Shown here in pieces: positions 1-8,615 of a stretch of DNA of 56,093 bases; the stretch's first letter is position 1, and each line of letters begins with the position of its first letter. The notes under the pieces are model-generated. The model worked only from the letters and a program-made list of their open reading frames with translations. It searched no databases and was not told the origin of the DNA. The stretch comes from Aphanocapsa lilacina HA4352-LM1. Lineage in GTDB: Bacteria; Cyanobacteriota; Cyanobacteriia; Gloeobacterales; Gloeobacteraceae. A program made the translations under genes and the position numbers. The DNA is taken from the NCBI GenBank assembly GCA_019359725.1, contig JAHHGR010000027.1, forward strand, positions 1 to 56,093, written 5' to 3'.

Positions 1-1265
1 ACCGCACCGTCGACGAGCAGACCGAAGTCGATGGCCCCCAGGCTCATCAGGTTGCCGCTCACGCCGCCGATCACCATGCCGGTGATGGCCAGCAGCATCG
101 ACAGCGGAATGATCAAGGCGGTGATGATTGAAGCGCGCACGTTGCCCAGCATGATGAGCAAAATGGCCGTCACCAGTAGGGCGCCCTCGGTGAGATTGAG
201 GGCGACGGTCTTGATGGCGGCGGTGATGAGCTGGGTGCGGTCGTAGTGGGGAACGATTTCGACCCCTTCGGGCAACTCCTGCTGAATTTCAGCAACGCGC
301 GCTTTGACGTCTTTGACCACGGCGTTGGCGTTCTGGCCGGCGCGCATCAGCACGGTGGCGATCACTGCCCCGTCTTTGCCGTCGCGGGTAACTACACCCT
401 GCCGAAGCTGGTTGCCGATTTCGACCGTGGCGATGTCGCGCACGTAGATGGGCGCGCCGCCGGAGCGATCGACGATCACCCGGGAGATGTCGTCGATGGT
501 GATCACCAGACCTTCGCCGCGGATAATCGTCTGCTCGCCGCGCTGGCTGCTCAGATAGCCGCCCCCGGAGTTGGCGTTGTTGGTGGCAAGGGCGTCAAAG
601 ACCTGCTGTGGTGTGATCCCATAGCCCAACAGCCTGAGCGGATCGAGGCGGACCTGATATTGCTTGACGAAGCCGCCCATCGGATTGATTTCCGCCACGC
701 CGGGGACCGACTTCAGGCGGGGGATCACCGTCCAATCCATGAGCGTGCGCAGTTCCATCGGGGTGCGCCCCTGTCCCTGCAGCTCGAAGATAAAGATCTC
801 CCCGAGGCCGGTGCTCACCGGTCCCAGTACCGGGGACTCAGAACCGACCGGCAGCAGCGCTTCGATACCCTTGAGCCGTTCGTTGACCAGTTGGCGGGCG
901 AAATAGACGTCCGTACCGTCCTCGAAGACGACCGTGATCTGCGAGAGGCCGTACTTGGAGATCGAGCGCATCTGGGTGAGCCGGGGCATGCCGGTCAGGG
1001 CAATCTCCACCGGGAAGGTAATCAGCTGCTCGACCTCCTGCGGTCCCAGGGCGGGTGCTTCGGTAATCACCTGCACCTGCACGTTGGAGATATCCGGCAG
1101 ACCGTCGATGGGGAAGCGCGTCAGCGAATTGATTCCGAGACCTATCACCGCCACCAGCAGCAGGGCGGCGAGCAACCGCGCCTTGAGCGCTCCGTAAATC
1201 CACTGTTTGAGCAGTCCGGGCTTGGGCTGCGTCTTTTCGTCCTCGGGTTTCAAGGCAACTGTCAT
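1..1265 (-). CDS. CzcA/CusA-family heavy-metal RND efflux transporter, N-terminal part (runs off the window)
   Basis: Reading leftward from the ATG at 1265 gives about 421 residues without a stop up to the window edge. The inner-membrane RND subunit drives proton-coupled export of metal ions through a tripartite envelope pump. The first transmembrane helix lies near residues 25-45. It is followed by the periplasmic porter region, with the family-typical FPIDGLPDISNVQVQV and FPVEIALTGMP segments. The last visible stretch, MSLGAIDFGLLVDGAV, matches the TM4 signature of the heavy-metal (HME) subgroup, where acidic residues relay protons. The remaining two thirds of the roughly 1,050-residue protein lie outside the window. 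The family is clear; the metal (Co/Zn/Cd versus Cu/Ag) cannot be assigned from this part. Confidence 0.9.
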   Translation of the reverse strand, partial: MTVALKPEDEKTQPKPGLLKQWIYGALKARLLAALLLVAVIGLGINSLTRFPIDGLPDISNVQVQVITEAPALGPQEVEQLITFPVEIALTGMPRLTQMRSISKYGLSQITVVFEDGTDVYFARQLVNERLKGIEALLPVGSESPVLGPVSTGLGEIFIFELQGQGRTPMELRTLMDWTVIPRLKSVPGVAEINPMGGFVKQYQVRLDPLRLLGYGITPQQVFDALATNNANSGGGYLSSQRGEQTIIRGEGLVITIDDISRVIVDRSGGAPIYVRDIATVEIGNQLRQGVVTRDGKDGAVIATVLMRAGQNANAVVKDVKARVAEIQQELPEGVEIVPHYDRTQLITAAIKTVALNLTEGALLVTAILLIMLGNVRASIITALIIPLSMLLAITGMVIGGVSGNLMSLGAIDFGLLVDGA

Positions 1266-1335
1266 GCTTCCCCCTGACTTGGATGGACTCGGTAGGCACC
1301 GCCTCGGTGCCGGCTTTGGGCGGGCCGATGGGCCG

Positions 1336-2655
1336 CTACGGCGGCAAGTCGCTCCCCGCTACGGGCTCGCGCAGGGCGATGAGCACCCGGTCCACGCGGT
1401 TGCCGTCCATATCGACGACTTCGAAGCGGCACGGTCCCAGCGCGAAATGGTCGGTCACCTTCGGGATGCGGCCCAGCTGGGCCATGACCAGGCCCCCGAC
1501 GGTCCGATAGCCGACGCGCGGCAGCTCGGGCAACGGTTCGACCAGGTGCTCCAGTTCATCGAGGCTCAACAACCCGTCTACCAACCACGAGCCGTCCTCG
1601 CGTTGAACGGCCTGTGCTTCGTCGCCGCTGCCGCCCACGGGCAAATCGCCCACCAGCGCTTCGAGGATGTCGGTGAGGGTGACCAGACCCTGGACGCCCC
1701 CGAATTCATCCACCACCAGCGCCATGTGGATCCCCGACTTTTTGAACTGCTCCAACACCACCAGGGCAGGTGCCGTCTCGGGCACCACCAGCGGCTGGAG
1801 CAACGCTTCCTCCAGAGCGAGCGGCCGACCGGCGAGCAGACGCTCGAACAGATCCTTGACCCGGACCACCCCCAGGAACTTGTCGAGTGCTCCCAGGCAC
1901 ACCGGGAACTGCGAGTGGTGAAATACTGCGAGTTTGCGCCGGTTTTCCGCTTCGCAATCTTCAAGATCGAGCCAGACGATATCCGGTCGCGGCGTCATCA
2001 GCGCCGCCACCTGCCGGTCGCCGAAGCTGAAGACGCGCTCGAGCAAGTCCTGTTCGCTGTGGGCGATGGCGCCGGTCTCGGTGCCCTGCTCGATGAGCAG
2101 GCGGATTTCCTCCTCGGTGACGGCGGGCGCGGCGGAGGGTTTGACTCCGAGCGCCTTGAGGGCCAGATCGGTCGAGAGGCTCAACAGTTTGACCAGCGGA
2201 GCGGCGACGCGCGAGAGCACGCTCATCGGAACGGCGATGCGCGCAGCAATGCGCTCGGGGTTACTCAGGGCCAGGCGCTTGGGCAACAATTCCCCCAGAA
2301 CCAGCGACAGATAGGTGATGGTGCCGACCACCAGGACGAAGGCCAGCGCCTCGCTGTAGGCAGCGAGCCAGCTGACCCGCGCCAGCTGTGGCGCCAGCGT
2401 GCCTGCGATCGTCGCCCCGCCGTAGGCGCCGGCAAAAATGCCAATCAACGTGATCCCGATTTGCACCGTCGAGAGAAAACGGTTGGGTGCGTCGGCCAAC
2501 TCCACAGCCACCCGCGCACCGGTATTGCCCTCGCCGGCCATCTGCTGCAGACGCGCCTTGCGCGAGGAGACCACCGCCATCTCGGACATCGCAAACACGC
2601 CGTTGGCGACGACCAACACCAGGACAATCAAAATTTCAAAGATTACCGAGGGCAT
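1336..2655 (-). CDS. CNNM-type (DUF21) membrane protein with CBS pair and CorC/HlyC domain
   Basis: This 439-residue protein belongs to the TlyC/CorC 'hemolysin-related' family, whose better-studied members act in Mg2+/Co2+ homeostasis. An N-terminal DUF21 membrane domain (about residues 1-195) starts with a hydrophobic helix, IFEILIVLVLVVANGVFAM, and has a second hydrophobic stretch near residues 65-120. It is followed by a CBS pair (about 210-335, containing MTPRPDIVWLD and VVDEFGGVQGLVTLTDILE). A C-terminal transporter-associated domain of about 80 residues ends the protein. The length is normal. It lies 70 bp upstream of the RND gene on the same strand, so co-transcription is possible. 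'Hemolysin' naming for this family is historical; a metal transport role is a family inference. Confidence 0.9.
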   Translation of the reverse strand: MPSVIFEILIVLVLVVANGVFAMSEMAVVSSRKARLQQMAGEGNTGARVAVELADAPNRFLSTVQIGITLIGIFAGAYGGATIAGTLAPQLARVSWLAAYSEALAFVLVVGTITYLSLVLGELLPKRLALSNPERIAARIAVPMSVLSRVAAPLVKLLSLSTDLALKALGVKPSAAPAVTEEEIRLLIEQGTETGAIAHSEQDLLERVFSFGDRQVAALMTPRPDIVWLDLEDCEAENRRKLAVFHHSQFPVCLGALDKFLGVVRVKDLFERLLAGRPLALEEALLQPLVVPETAPALVVLEQFKKSGIHMALVVDEFGGVQGLVTLTDILEALVGDLPVGGSGDEAQAVQREDGSWLVDGLLSLDELEHLVEPLPELPRVGYRTVGGLVMAQLGRIPKVTDHFALGPCRFEVVDMDGNRVDRVLIALREPVAGSDLPP

Positions 2656-2955
2656 AGTTGTAATTTTGAATAGAGCATGCCCCGAAATGGCTTCCGGAGC
2701 AAAATATACGATACGCTGCTATCTTCGTCACAGGCATACCCCCATCGACCAGTTTCAAATAGCCGTCGCCAGTCTCAGAACAAAGCCACTGCCCCAATGC
2801 AGAAAATAAAACAAGGTCAGCTCTTAAAAGTCGTCGTCCCGATTGTGCTAGATGTGACGAACCATGTCATCCTTTATGGGGAAATTCTAGAGGCTCCATA
2901 TATATGAATTCATATAGATGCCACGGCCAACGGTAGTGAGGGCGAGCATTCGGCC
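2656..2955. other. Divergent intergenic region, no gene seen
   Basis: About 300 bases separate the leftward CNNM gene from the rightward histidine kinase. The stretch is more A/T-rich than its surroundings. A 76-codon open frame at 2677-2907 has no ribosome binding site and no recognisable domain, so I do not call it. Both flanking promoters must lie here, but I cannot place them convincingly. Confidence 0.5.
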
Positions 2956-4023
2956 ATGTACACCGCATTCAAGCTTCAGGAGCCGCGCCGACGGGCGCTG
3001 TACGGCATTGTCGCCTTGATCTTGTTTGTCGAAACGGTAGAGTATTTCGCTCCGACCGGTTACATATTCAGCTATCTGTACGCCGTGCCCATATTGATTG
3101 CCGCCAACCATTTTTCGGAGCGGCAGACGCAATGGATTACATTTTTGAGCCTGGCTTCGACGATTTTAGGCTTGTTTGTTCCCAACTTCGAACTCAACAG
3201 CCTCACCCTGGTGAACCGATTGATTATCTGCTCGGCCCTCTGGACGGTGGGCACTTTGAGTCTTCGCTACCGCCAAGCCCAGCGCGAGGCGCAGGAGCAG
3301 CGCTTTCGGGTGCAAAGCCAGCAACAACTGCTGCGCGCCTACGAAAATTTCACCGCCGCCCTCACCCACGATCTCAAGACACCGCTACAGGGCATGGCCC
3401 AGACGCTGCGCTTTTTTGCCCAGGGACAATTCGGCCGGCTCACCGACGCCCAGCGCCAGGTGGTGCAGCTGTTCGAGCGCTCGCTCGGGACGCTTTTGGA
3501 ATTGACCGATACGCTGCTGACTATCTACCGCAACGAGCGGGAGCCCCTGGGGCTGAGGTGCCGCAGCGCCGACCTCGATGCCCTCGCGGCGGAGGTGGTT
3601 ACCCAGTGGATCGACCCGGCGGGGGCACGCCAGGTGACCTTGGTGTACGAAGGGCTCGAAGGGGCGCAGGTGGAGGCGGACCCGCTGCAGCTCGGCCGGG
3701 CGATCACCAATCTGGTGGCCAACGCCGTGCGCTACACCCGCCTGGGTTCCACCGTGCAGGTGCGTCTGGAAAGCCGTACTGCCGAATATCAAATTCAGGT
3801 GAGTGACTGCGGCCCCGGCATTCCCGAGGATGATCTCAATCGGATCTTCGAGCAGTTCTACCAATCGCCCCTGACGCGCCAGAGCCTGGGGACGGGACTG
3901 GGGCTCTATCTGAGCCGGCAGATCGTCGAAGCTCACAGCGGGCGCATCTGGGCGGTCAACAACCGCGATGAAGGCTGCACTTTTGTGATGGCGCTACCTA
4001 AGACCGACCAAGGCCATGGCTAG
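2956..4023 (+). CDS. Membrane-bound sensor histidine kinase
   Basis: This is a 355-residue two-component kinase. Four hydrophobic helices (about residues 14-31, 35-52, 61-76 and 84-103) form a membrane anchor or sensor with almost no periplasmic domain, suggesting that it senses a membrane or intramembrane signal. A short coiled linker leads to the HisKA box, FTAALTHDLKTPLQG, with phospho-acceptor His138. The HATPase region shows the N box (ITNLVANAVRYT), G1 (DCGPGIPEDD), F box (IFEQFYQ) and G2 (GTGLGLYLS). It overlaps the downstream response regulator by 8 bases, so the two are translationally coupled partners. The stimulus is not visible from the sequence. Confidence 0.93.
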   Translation: MYTAFKLQEPRRRALYGIVALILFVETVEYFAPTGYIFSYLYAVPILIAANHFSERQTQWITFLSLASTILGLFVPNFELNSLTLVNRLIICSALWTVGTLSLRYRQAQREAQEQRFRVQSQQQLLRAYENFTAALTHDLKTPLQGMAQTLRFFAQGQFGRLTDAQRQVVQLFERSLGTLLELTDTLLTIYRNEREPLGLRCRSADLDALAAEVVTQWIDPAGARQVTLVYEGLEGAQVEADPLQLGRAITNLVANAVRYTRLGSTVQVRLESRTAEYQIQVSDCGPGIPEDDLNRIFEQFYQSPLTRQSLGTGLGLYLSRQIVEAHSGRIWAVNNRDEGCTFVMALPKTDQGHG

Positions 4024-4654
4024 AAAAACCCGGGTACTGCTCATCGAGGACGACCCGGTGTTCCGGGTGGGCCTGCGCGTCGTTTTTGAGCAAAGCGGGG
4101 TAGCCGAACTGGTTGGGGAGGCCGGTGAAGGCGAAATCGCCCTGGCGCTCTGTTTGCAAATGCAGCCGGATGTGGTGCTGCTCGATCTCGGTCTACCGGG
4201 GGCGATGGGGGCGCGGGAGATCGTGACGAGCCTCAAGGAGTGCCACCCGGGGATCAAAATTCTGGCGCTCACCTCCCACGCCGACGGACCGTCGGTGCAG
4301 CAATTGTTGCAGGCGGGCATCGACGGGTACTGCGTCAAGGGCATCGAACCGGAGCAACTGCTGCAGGCGATCCTCCAGGTGCGTTCAGGCCACGCCTGGT
4401 GGGACGGCCGGGTGGCCGCTTATCTGCGCTCAGGGCCTGAGCCTGAGCGGCGCGACTACCAGCTCACCCCCCGCGAGCGGCAGGTGCTGGGGTTACTTGC
4501 CAACGGCCTGAGCAACCAGCAAATCGGCCGGCAGTTGTTTATCTCGGTGGGTACGGTCCAGGTGCATGTGCACACGATCTTGCGCAAGTTGGGAGCGCGC
4601 GACCGCACCCAGGCAGCCATCCTGGCCATTCAGGAGGGGTTGATGGACCGGTAG
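4016..4654 (+). CDS. NarL/FixJ-family response regulator
   Basis: This 212-residue transcription regulator pairs with the overlapping kinase. The receiver domain (residues 5-120) has the acidic pair EDD near residues 11-13, phospho-acceptor Asp57 in VVLLDLGLPG, the conserved Thr/Ser in LALTSHA and the Lys in CVKGIEPE. The C-terminal LuxR-type helix-turn-helix begins at LTPRERQVLGLLANGLSNQQ and ends with TVQVHVHTILRKLGARDRTQ. The start ATG lies inside the last codons of the kinase gene. Its target genes are unknown. The cobL gene starts 54 bases downstream on the same strand, but nothing shows that it is regulated by this pair. Confidence 0.93.
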   Translation: MARKTRVLLIEDDPVFRVGLRVVFEQSGVAELVGEAGEGEIALALCLQMQPDVVLLDLGLPGAMGAREIVTSLKECHPGIKILALTSHADGPSVQQLLQAGIDGYCVKGIEPEQLLQAILQVRSGHAWWDGRVAAYLRSGPEPERRDYQLTPRERQVLGLLANGLSNQQIGRQLFISVGTVQVHVHTILRKLGARDRTQAAILAIQEGLMDR

Positions 4655-4708
4655 ATCGGTGGACGGCGGTGTTATACTCGCCGCGTTCCGGGAGGCTCGG
4701 TACGGCCT

Positions 4709-5938
4709 ATGCACCTGCTTTCCATCGTGGGCATCGGAGCGGACGGTCCCCGCGGACTGTCGGCGGACACCCAGGCGCTCATCGCCCAGAGCCCGGTGCT
4801 CGCCGGAAGTGCCGAGCAGCTGCGCTGGTGGCCGCAGCGCATCGAGCGCATCGAGATGGGTTGCGACCTGGCGGCCTTCTTTGCCCGGCTTGAACAGGCG
4901 CTTGCCGAAGGACCGGCGGTGTTGCTGGCAAGCGGCGATCCGCTCTACTTCGGAATCGGACGGCTGGTGATCGAACGGTTCGGCCGCGAACGGGTGCGCT
5001 TCCTGCCCCACCTCAGTGCTGTGCAACTGGCCTGCAATCGGGCAAAGCTCCCGTGGCAGGAGGCGGTGGTGGTCAGCGCCCACGGCCGCTCCCTCGAAAA
5101 ACTGGGCGAGGCCCTGCGCTCGCTGCCCGATCTGGTGGCGGTGCTCACCGACCCGGTCAACACCCCGGCGCGCCTCGCCCGCTTCGTGCTGGACCTGGCG
5201 CCGGTGACCCCTTACAAACTCTGGGTCTGCTCGCACCTTGGCGCCGAGGACGAACAGGTGGAATGCCTCGGCTGCGAGCAAGCCTGCGAGCGCGATTTTG
5301 CCGAACCGAACGTCGTCTTGCTGGAGCGCGCCCCCGCCCGCACCCCGCTCACCCTGCCCGCCGTCGGCATCCACGACGATCACTTCGTCACCTTCGCCGA
5401 CAGGCCCGGCTTGATGACCAAGTACGAAGTACGGGTGCTGGCGCTCGCCTATTTGCAGCTGGAGCGCGGGCAGGTCTGCTGGGATATCGGCAGCGGCACC
5501 GGCTCGGTGGCCATCGAGATGGCCCGGCTCGTCGGCGGCGGCAGCGTCTATGCGATCGAAAAGACCGAGGCGGGCTGTCTGCTCATCGAGGCCAACTGCG
5601 CCCGGCTCGGCGTGTGCAACGTGCGGGTGCGCCGCACGCGCGCTCCGGAGGGCCTGGCCGAACTGCCCGCCCCGGATCGGATCTTTTTGGGAGGCGGGGG
5701 ACGCCAGTTGCTGCCCATCCTCGAAACCTGCACCGCCGCTCTCCGGCCCGGCGGGATGCTGGTGGCCAGCTTTGCCGGATTGGAGCAGCTGGTGAGCGCC
5801 CAGAGCTACCTGCTCAAACAGGGCTGGGCCGTCCAGTACACCCAACTGCAAATTTCCCGCTCGGCAAGCCTCGCGAGCGGTTCGCGGCTGGTGCCCCTCA
5901 ACCCGGTTTTTCTGTTGCGTTCCTCCCAGCCCTTGTGA
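4709..5938 (+). CDS. cobL: Precorrin-6Y C5,15-methyltransferase (decarboxylating), CbiE-CbiT fusion
   Basis: This 409-residue bifunctional enzyme of cobalamin (vitamin B12) corrin-ring synthesis methylates C5 and C15 of the precorrin-6/-7 intermediate and removes the C12 acetate carboxyl. The N-terminal half (residues 1-205) is a tetrapyrrole methylase of the CbiE type, starting MHLLSIVGIGADGPRGLS and containing VLLASGDPLYFGIG. The C-terminal half is a CbiT-type Rossmann methyltransferase with the SAM loop WDIGSGTGSVAIEMA. The length matches fused CobL proteins. Its stop codon overlaps the GTG start of the next gene by 4 bases (GTGA), so the two B12 genes form an operon. Confidence 0.93.
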   Translation: MHLLSIVGIGADGPRGLSADTQALIAQSPVLAGSAEQLRWWPQRIERIEMGCDLAAFFARLEQALAEGPAVLLASGDPLYFGIGRLVIERFGRERVRFLPHLSAVQLACNRAKLPWQEAVVVSAHGRSLEKLGEALRSLPDLVAVLTDPVNTPARLARFVLDLAPVTPYKLWVCSHLGAEDEQVECLGCEQACERDFAEPNVVLLERAPARTPLTLPAVGIHDDHFVTFADRPGLMTKYEVRVLALAYLQLERGQVCWDIGSGTGSVAIEMARLVGGGSVYAIEKTEAGCLLIEANCARLGVCNVRVRRTRAPEGLAELPAPDRIFLGGGGRQLLPILETCTAALRPGGMLVASFAGLEQLVSAQSYLLKQGWAVQYTQLQISRSASLASGSRLVPLNPVFLLRSSQPL

Positions 5939-6654
5939 ACGTCGGCACACTCTACGGCATCGGCGTCGGCCCCGGCGATCCGGAACTAATCACCCTCAAG
6001 GCTTTGCGGGTGCTGCGCTCGGTGGCGGTGGTGGCCTGCCCCGCCGACCGTGCGGGTGCACCCGGCATGGCGGCGCAAATCGCATCAACCCACCTGCGGC
6101 CCGAGCAACGCCTCACACCGCTCTATCTGCCCTTCCTCTTAGAGGAAGCGGTGCTCCAGGCGGCCTGGCGCGAAGCGGCCGACAGGCTCTACGCGGATCT
6201 GGTCTTGGGTCTCGACGTCGCCTTCATCAGCGAGGGCGATGTCAGTTTGTTCAGCACCTTTACCTATATCCTGCGGGAATTTCAGGAGCGCTATGCGCCG
6301 ATTGCCGTGCGGATCATCCCTGGCATCGCCTCGCCCCTCGCCGCCGCTGCCGCCCTGCAATTACCCCTCGCCATCGGCGCTGAAGCCCTCACCATCCTGC
6401 CCGCCATGCACCGCATCGAGGATTTGGAAGCCGCCTGCGCTCCCGGTCGCACCGTTGTACTGCTCAAAGTCGCTGCGGTGTACGGGCAAGTCTACACCTG
6501 GCTTAAAGCGCACAACCGCCTGGAGCAGGCCCACCTGCTCAGCCGGGTGAGCGGGGAGCAAGAGCGGATCTATCGGCAACTGCCCGCTCCAAATGAAAAA
6601 CTGCCCTATTTTTCGCTGCTGATCATCCGACCGGAGCGGGCGGCTCGATGGTGA
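5935..6654 (+). CDS. cobI: Precorrin-2 C20-methyltransferase
   Basis: This 239-residue SAM-dependent tetrapyrrole methylase converts precorrin-2 to precorrin-3A (CobI/CbiL step). I chose the GTG at 5935 because it overlaps the cobL stop (GTGA) and begins the conserved N-terminus MNVGTLYGIGVGPGDPELIT. The family's glycine-rich motif GVGPGDPE, the ISEGDVSLFSTFTY segment and the IIPGIASPLAAAAAL segment are all present. A much longer open frame upstream in this register is only the shadow of cobL. It is probably translated by coupling to cobL. It converges with the amidohydrolase gene 97 bases downstream; no clear terminator hairpin is visible between them. Confidence 0.9.
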   Translation: MNVGTLYGIGVGPGDPELITLKALRVLRSVAVVACPADRAGAPGMAAQIASTHLRPEQRLTPLYLPFLLEEAVLQAAWREAADRLYADLVLGLDVAFISEGDVSLFSTFTYILREFQERYAPIAVRIIPGIASPLAAAAALQLPLAIGAEALTILPAMHRIEDLEAACAPGRTVVLLKVAAVYGQVYTWLKAHNRLEQAHLLSRVSGEQERIYRQLPAPNEKLPYFSLLIIRPERAARW

Positions 6655-6751
6655 AGGTTGCCCCGAACGAGCCGGGAACCGGGCAGGTCCTCGATGATGT
6701 AACCCATGGATTCTTCCAAGCGCTCCTTCGGAGTGCACAAGGCTCCTCTAG

Positions 6752-8440
6752 CTAGATAGTGTCGCGGTAAATCACTTTGCCGTCGAAGACCGTGAGCAAC
6801 ACCTTCGTGCGGCCAATCTGCAGCGGGTCGATCTTGAATAGATCCTGGGAGAAGACGACGAGGTCCGCCGCCAGGCCGGGGGCGATGCGGCCTTTGAAGT
6901 TCTCTTCAAACGAAGCGTAAGCGCCCTCAGCAGTATAGGCGCGCAAGGCCCGCTGCAGATCTACTCGCTGCCGGGGTATCCAGCCGCCGGGGGGCATCCC
7001 TTCCAGGGTGCGGCGGTTGACGGCGTTGTGCACCCCGCGCAGCGGGTCAAGGCTGATGGCGTCGGGCCAATCGCTGCTGAAGACCAGTCGGGCGCCGCTT
7101 GCCGCCAGATCCGCCCAGGCGAAGGCGCGCTCGGTGCGCTCGGGTCCCACGGCCCGCAACCAGACTGCGACCGTACCGGGATCGGCGTGGATGGGCTCCA
7201 TCGAAGCGATGACCCCCAGGCGGGCGAAGCGAGGGATGTCCTGGGGGGAGACCACTTCGATATGCTCGATGCGAAAGCGGGGATCGACGGGGTTGGCGGT
7301 GTTCTTGACGTATTCGTAGCCGTCGAGGACTATGCGCACGGCCCGATCGCCGATCGCGTGGGTGTAGAGCTGCAATCCGGCTTTGTGGGCGCGCAGGGCG
7401 AGTTGGTTGAAGACCGCGGCGCTGTAGGCGGGTTCCCCGCGGGTGTCGGGTTTGTCGCTGTAGGGGGTGAGCATGGCGGCGGTGTGGGTCTCGATCACCC
7501 CGTCGATGAGCAGTTTGGCTGCTCCGGGCTTGAGCATCGGGTGGTTTTTATAGCGCTCGCGGATCCGGGTAAATTCTGCCAGTTCGGCGTCGGTCGTCTG
7601 CGGGCCCATCGAGAGGGCGACGGCGGTGCGCACGGTCAACTCTCCACGCTTGAGCAATGCTTCGTAGAGCGAAAAGGATTCGGCGCTGCCGCCGGCGTTC
7701 TGGATGCTGGTGATTCCCAGCGAAGCGGCCAGTTTCATCCCGGCGCGCAGCGCGTCGAGTTGTTCTGTGCGGGTGGGCTCGGGAATGTGGCGGCGCACCA
7801 GGCCGATGGCCGATTCTTTGAGCACACCCGTCGCTTCGCCGCTCACCGGATCGCGGACGATTTCACCGAAGCCTTCCACCCGCGTCTGAGGATTGATTTT
7901 GGCCACCTCCAGGGCGCGGCTGTTAACCCAGACGGTGTGCCCGTCGTAGGAGCGCAAAAACACCGGCCGCTTCGCTTCGATTGCATCGAGGTCGGCGCGG
8001 GTCGGAAGCCGCCCCTCCGGCAGCGAACTGTACTGCCAGCCCACCCCTTCGATCCAGGCCCGCTCGGGGTGGGCGCGGGCGTACTCGGCCACCCGCCGCT
8101 GGATCTGGGCAAGCGAATTCGTCCCGTTCAGATCGACAATCGCCAGATCCAGTGAGCCGCCCAGAAAGTGGATGTGGGCGTCGTTGAAGCCGGGGGCCGC
8201 CATCCGTCCTCCCAGATCGACGATCTGGGTTTTGTGGCCAGTGAGTCTCGCTATCGTCTCGCGGCTGCCGGTTTTGAGAATGTGGCCTTTGGCGACGGCC
8301 ACCGCTTCCACCCAGGGCTGCTCCGGCACCCCCGTCCAGACGCGGCCGTTGGTGAGCACCAGATCCGCCACCTCGGCGGCGCGGGCGGGGAGCGCCCCCA
8401 GGCAGATGAGCAGGGCAACGATGGCATACCGGATGGGCAT
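6752..8440 (-). CDS. Exported amidohydrolase, YtcJ-like (amidohydrolase family 3)
   Basis: This 562-residue metal-dependent hydrolase begins with a clean signal peptide: MPIRYAIVALLICLGALPARA, with likely cleavage after ARA. The mature protein should therefore act outside the cytoplasm. The metal-site motif NDAHIHFLG lies near residue 90. TYTHAIGDRA-like and RIEHIEVV histidine motifs follow around residues 360-400, with SSDWPDAISLDPL near residue 460; together these are typical of the NfdA/YtcJ branch of the amidohydrolase superfamily. Family members hydrolyse N-formyl or related amides, but the substrates of most are unknown, and none can be read here. The gene stands alone, converging with cobI. 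Confidence 0.88.
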   Translation of the reverse strand: MPIRYAIVALLICLGALPARAAEVADLVLTNGRVWTGVPEQPWVEAVAVAKGHILKTGSRETIARLTGHKTQIVDLGGRMAAPGFNDAHIHFLGGSLDLAIVDLNGTNSLAQIQRRVAEYARAHPERAWIEGVGWQYSSLPEGRLPTRADLDAIEAKRPVFLRSYDGHTVWVNSRALEVAKINPQTRVEGFGEIVRDPVSGEATGVLKESAIGLVRRHIPEPTRTEQLDALRAGMKLAASLGITSIQNAGGSAESFSLYEALLKRGELTVRTAVALSMGPQTTDAELAEFTRIRERYKNHPMLKPGAAKLLIDGVIETHTAAMLTPYSDKPDTRGEPAYSAAVFNQLALRAHKAGLQLYTHAIGDRAVRIVLDGYEYVKNTANPVDPRFRIEHIEVVSPQDIPRFARLGVIASMEPIHADPGTVAVWLRAVGPERTERAFAWADLAASGARLVFSSDWPDAISLDPLRGVHNAVNRRTLEGMPPGGWIPRQRVDLQRALRAYTAEGAYASFEENFKGRIAPGLAADLVVFSQDLFKIDPLQIGRTKVLLTVFDGKVIYRDTI

Positions 8441-8615
8441 GGAGTTCTTAGGAGAAATACTATTTCACGTTTTAAGCGCTTCGCGCTCGCCCCAGCATAC
8501 CCGAGTAGTGCAGAGCATCCCAATAGTTGTGCTCCATGCTGGAGAAGAGATGATCGCGCGCCTCGACAATCGAGTATTCATCGGGCATTCGATCCTCCTG
8601 GCCGTAGAGATGCTT

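Noticed and set aside
246..1277. Long rightward open frame over the first kilobase
   Set aside because: Low-complexity, His/Gln/Arg-rich translation with no domain; it is the antisense shadow of the RND transporter read leftward from 1265.
2677..2907. Small rightward open frame upstream of the kinase
   Set aside because: No RBS, no domain and atypical composition; treated as intergenic.
4655..4708. Possible cobalamin riboswitch before cobL
   Set aside because: Only 54 bases between the genes, with no recognisable B12-box or aptamer structure.
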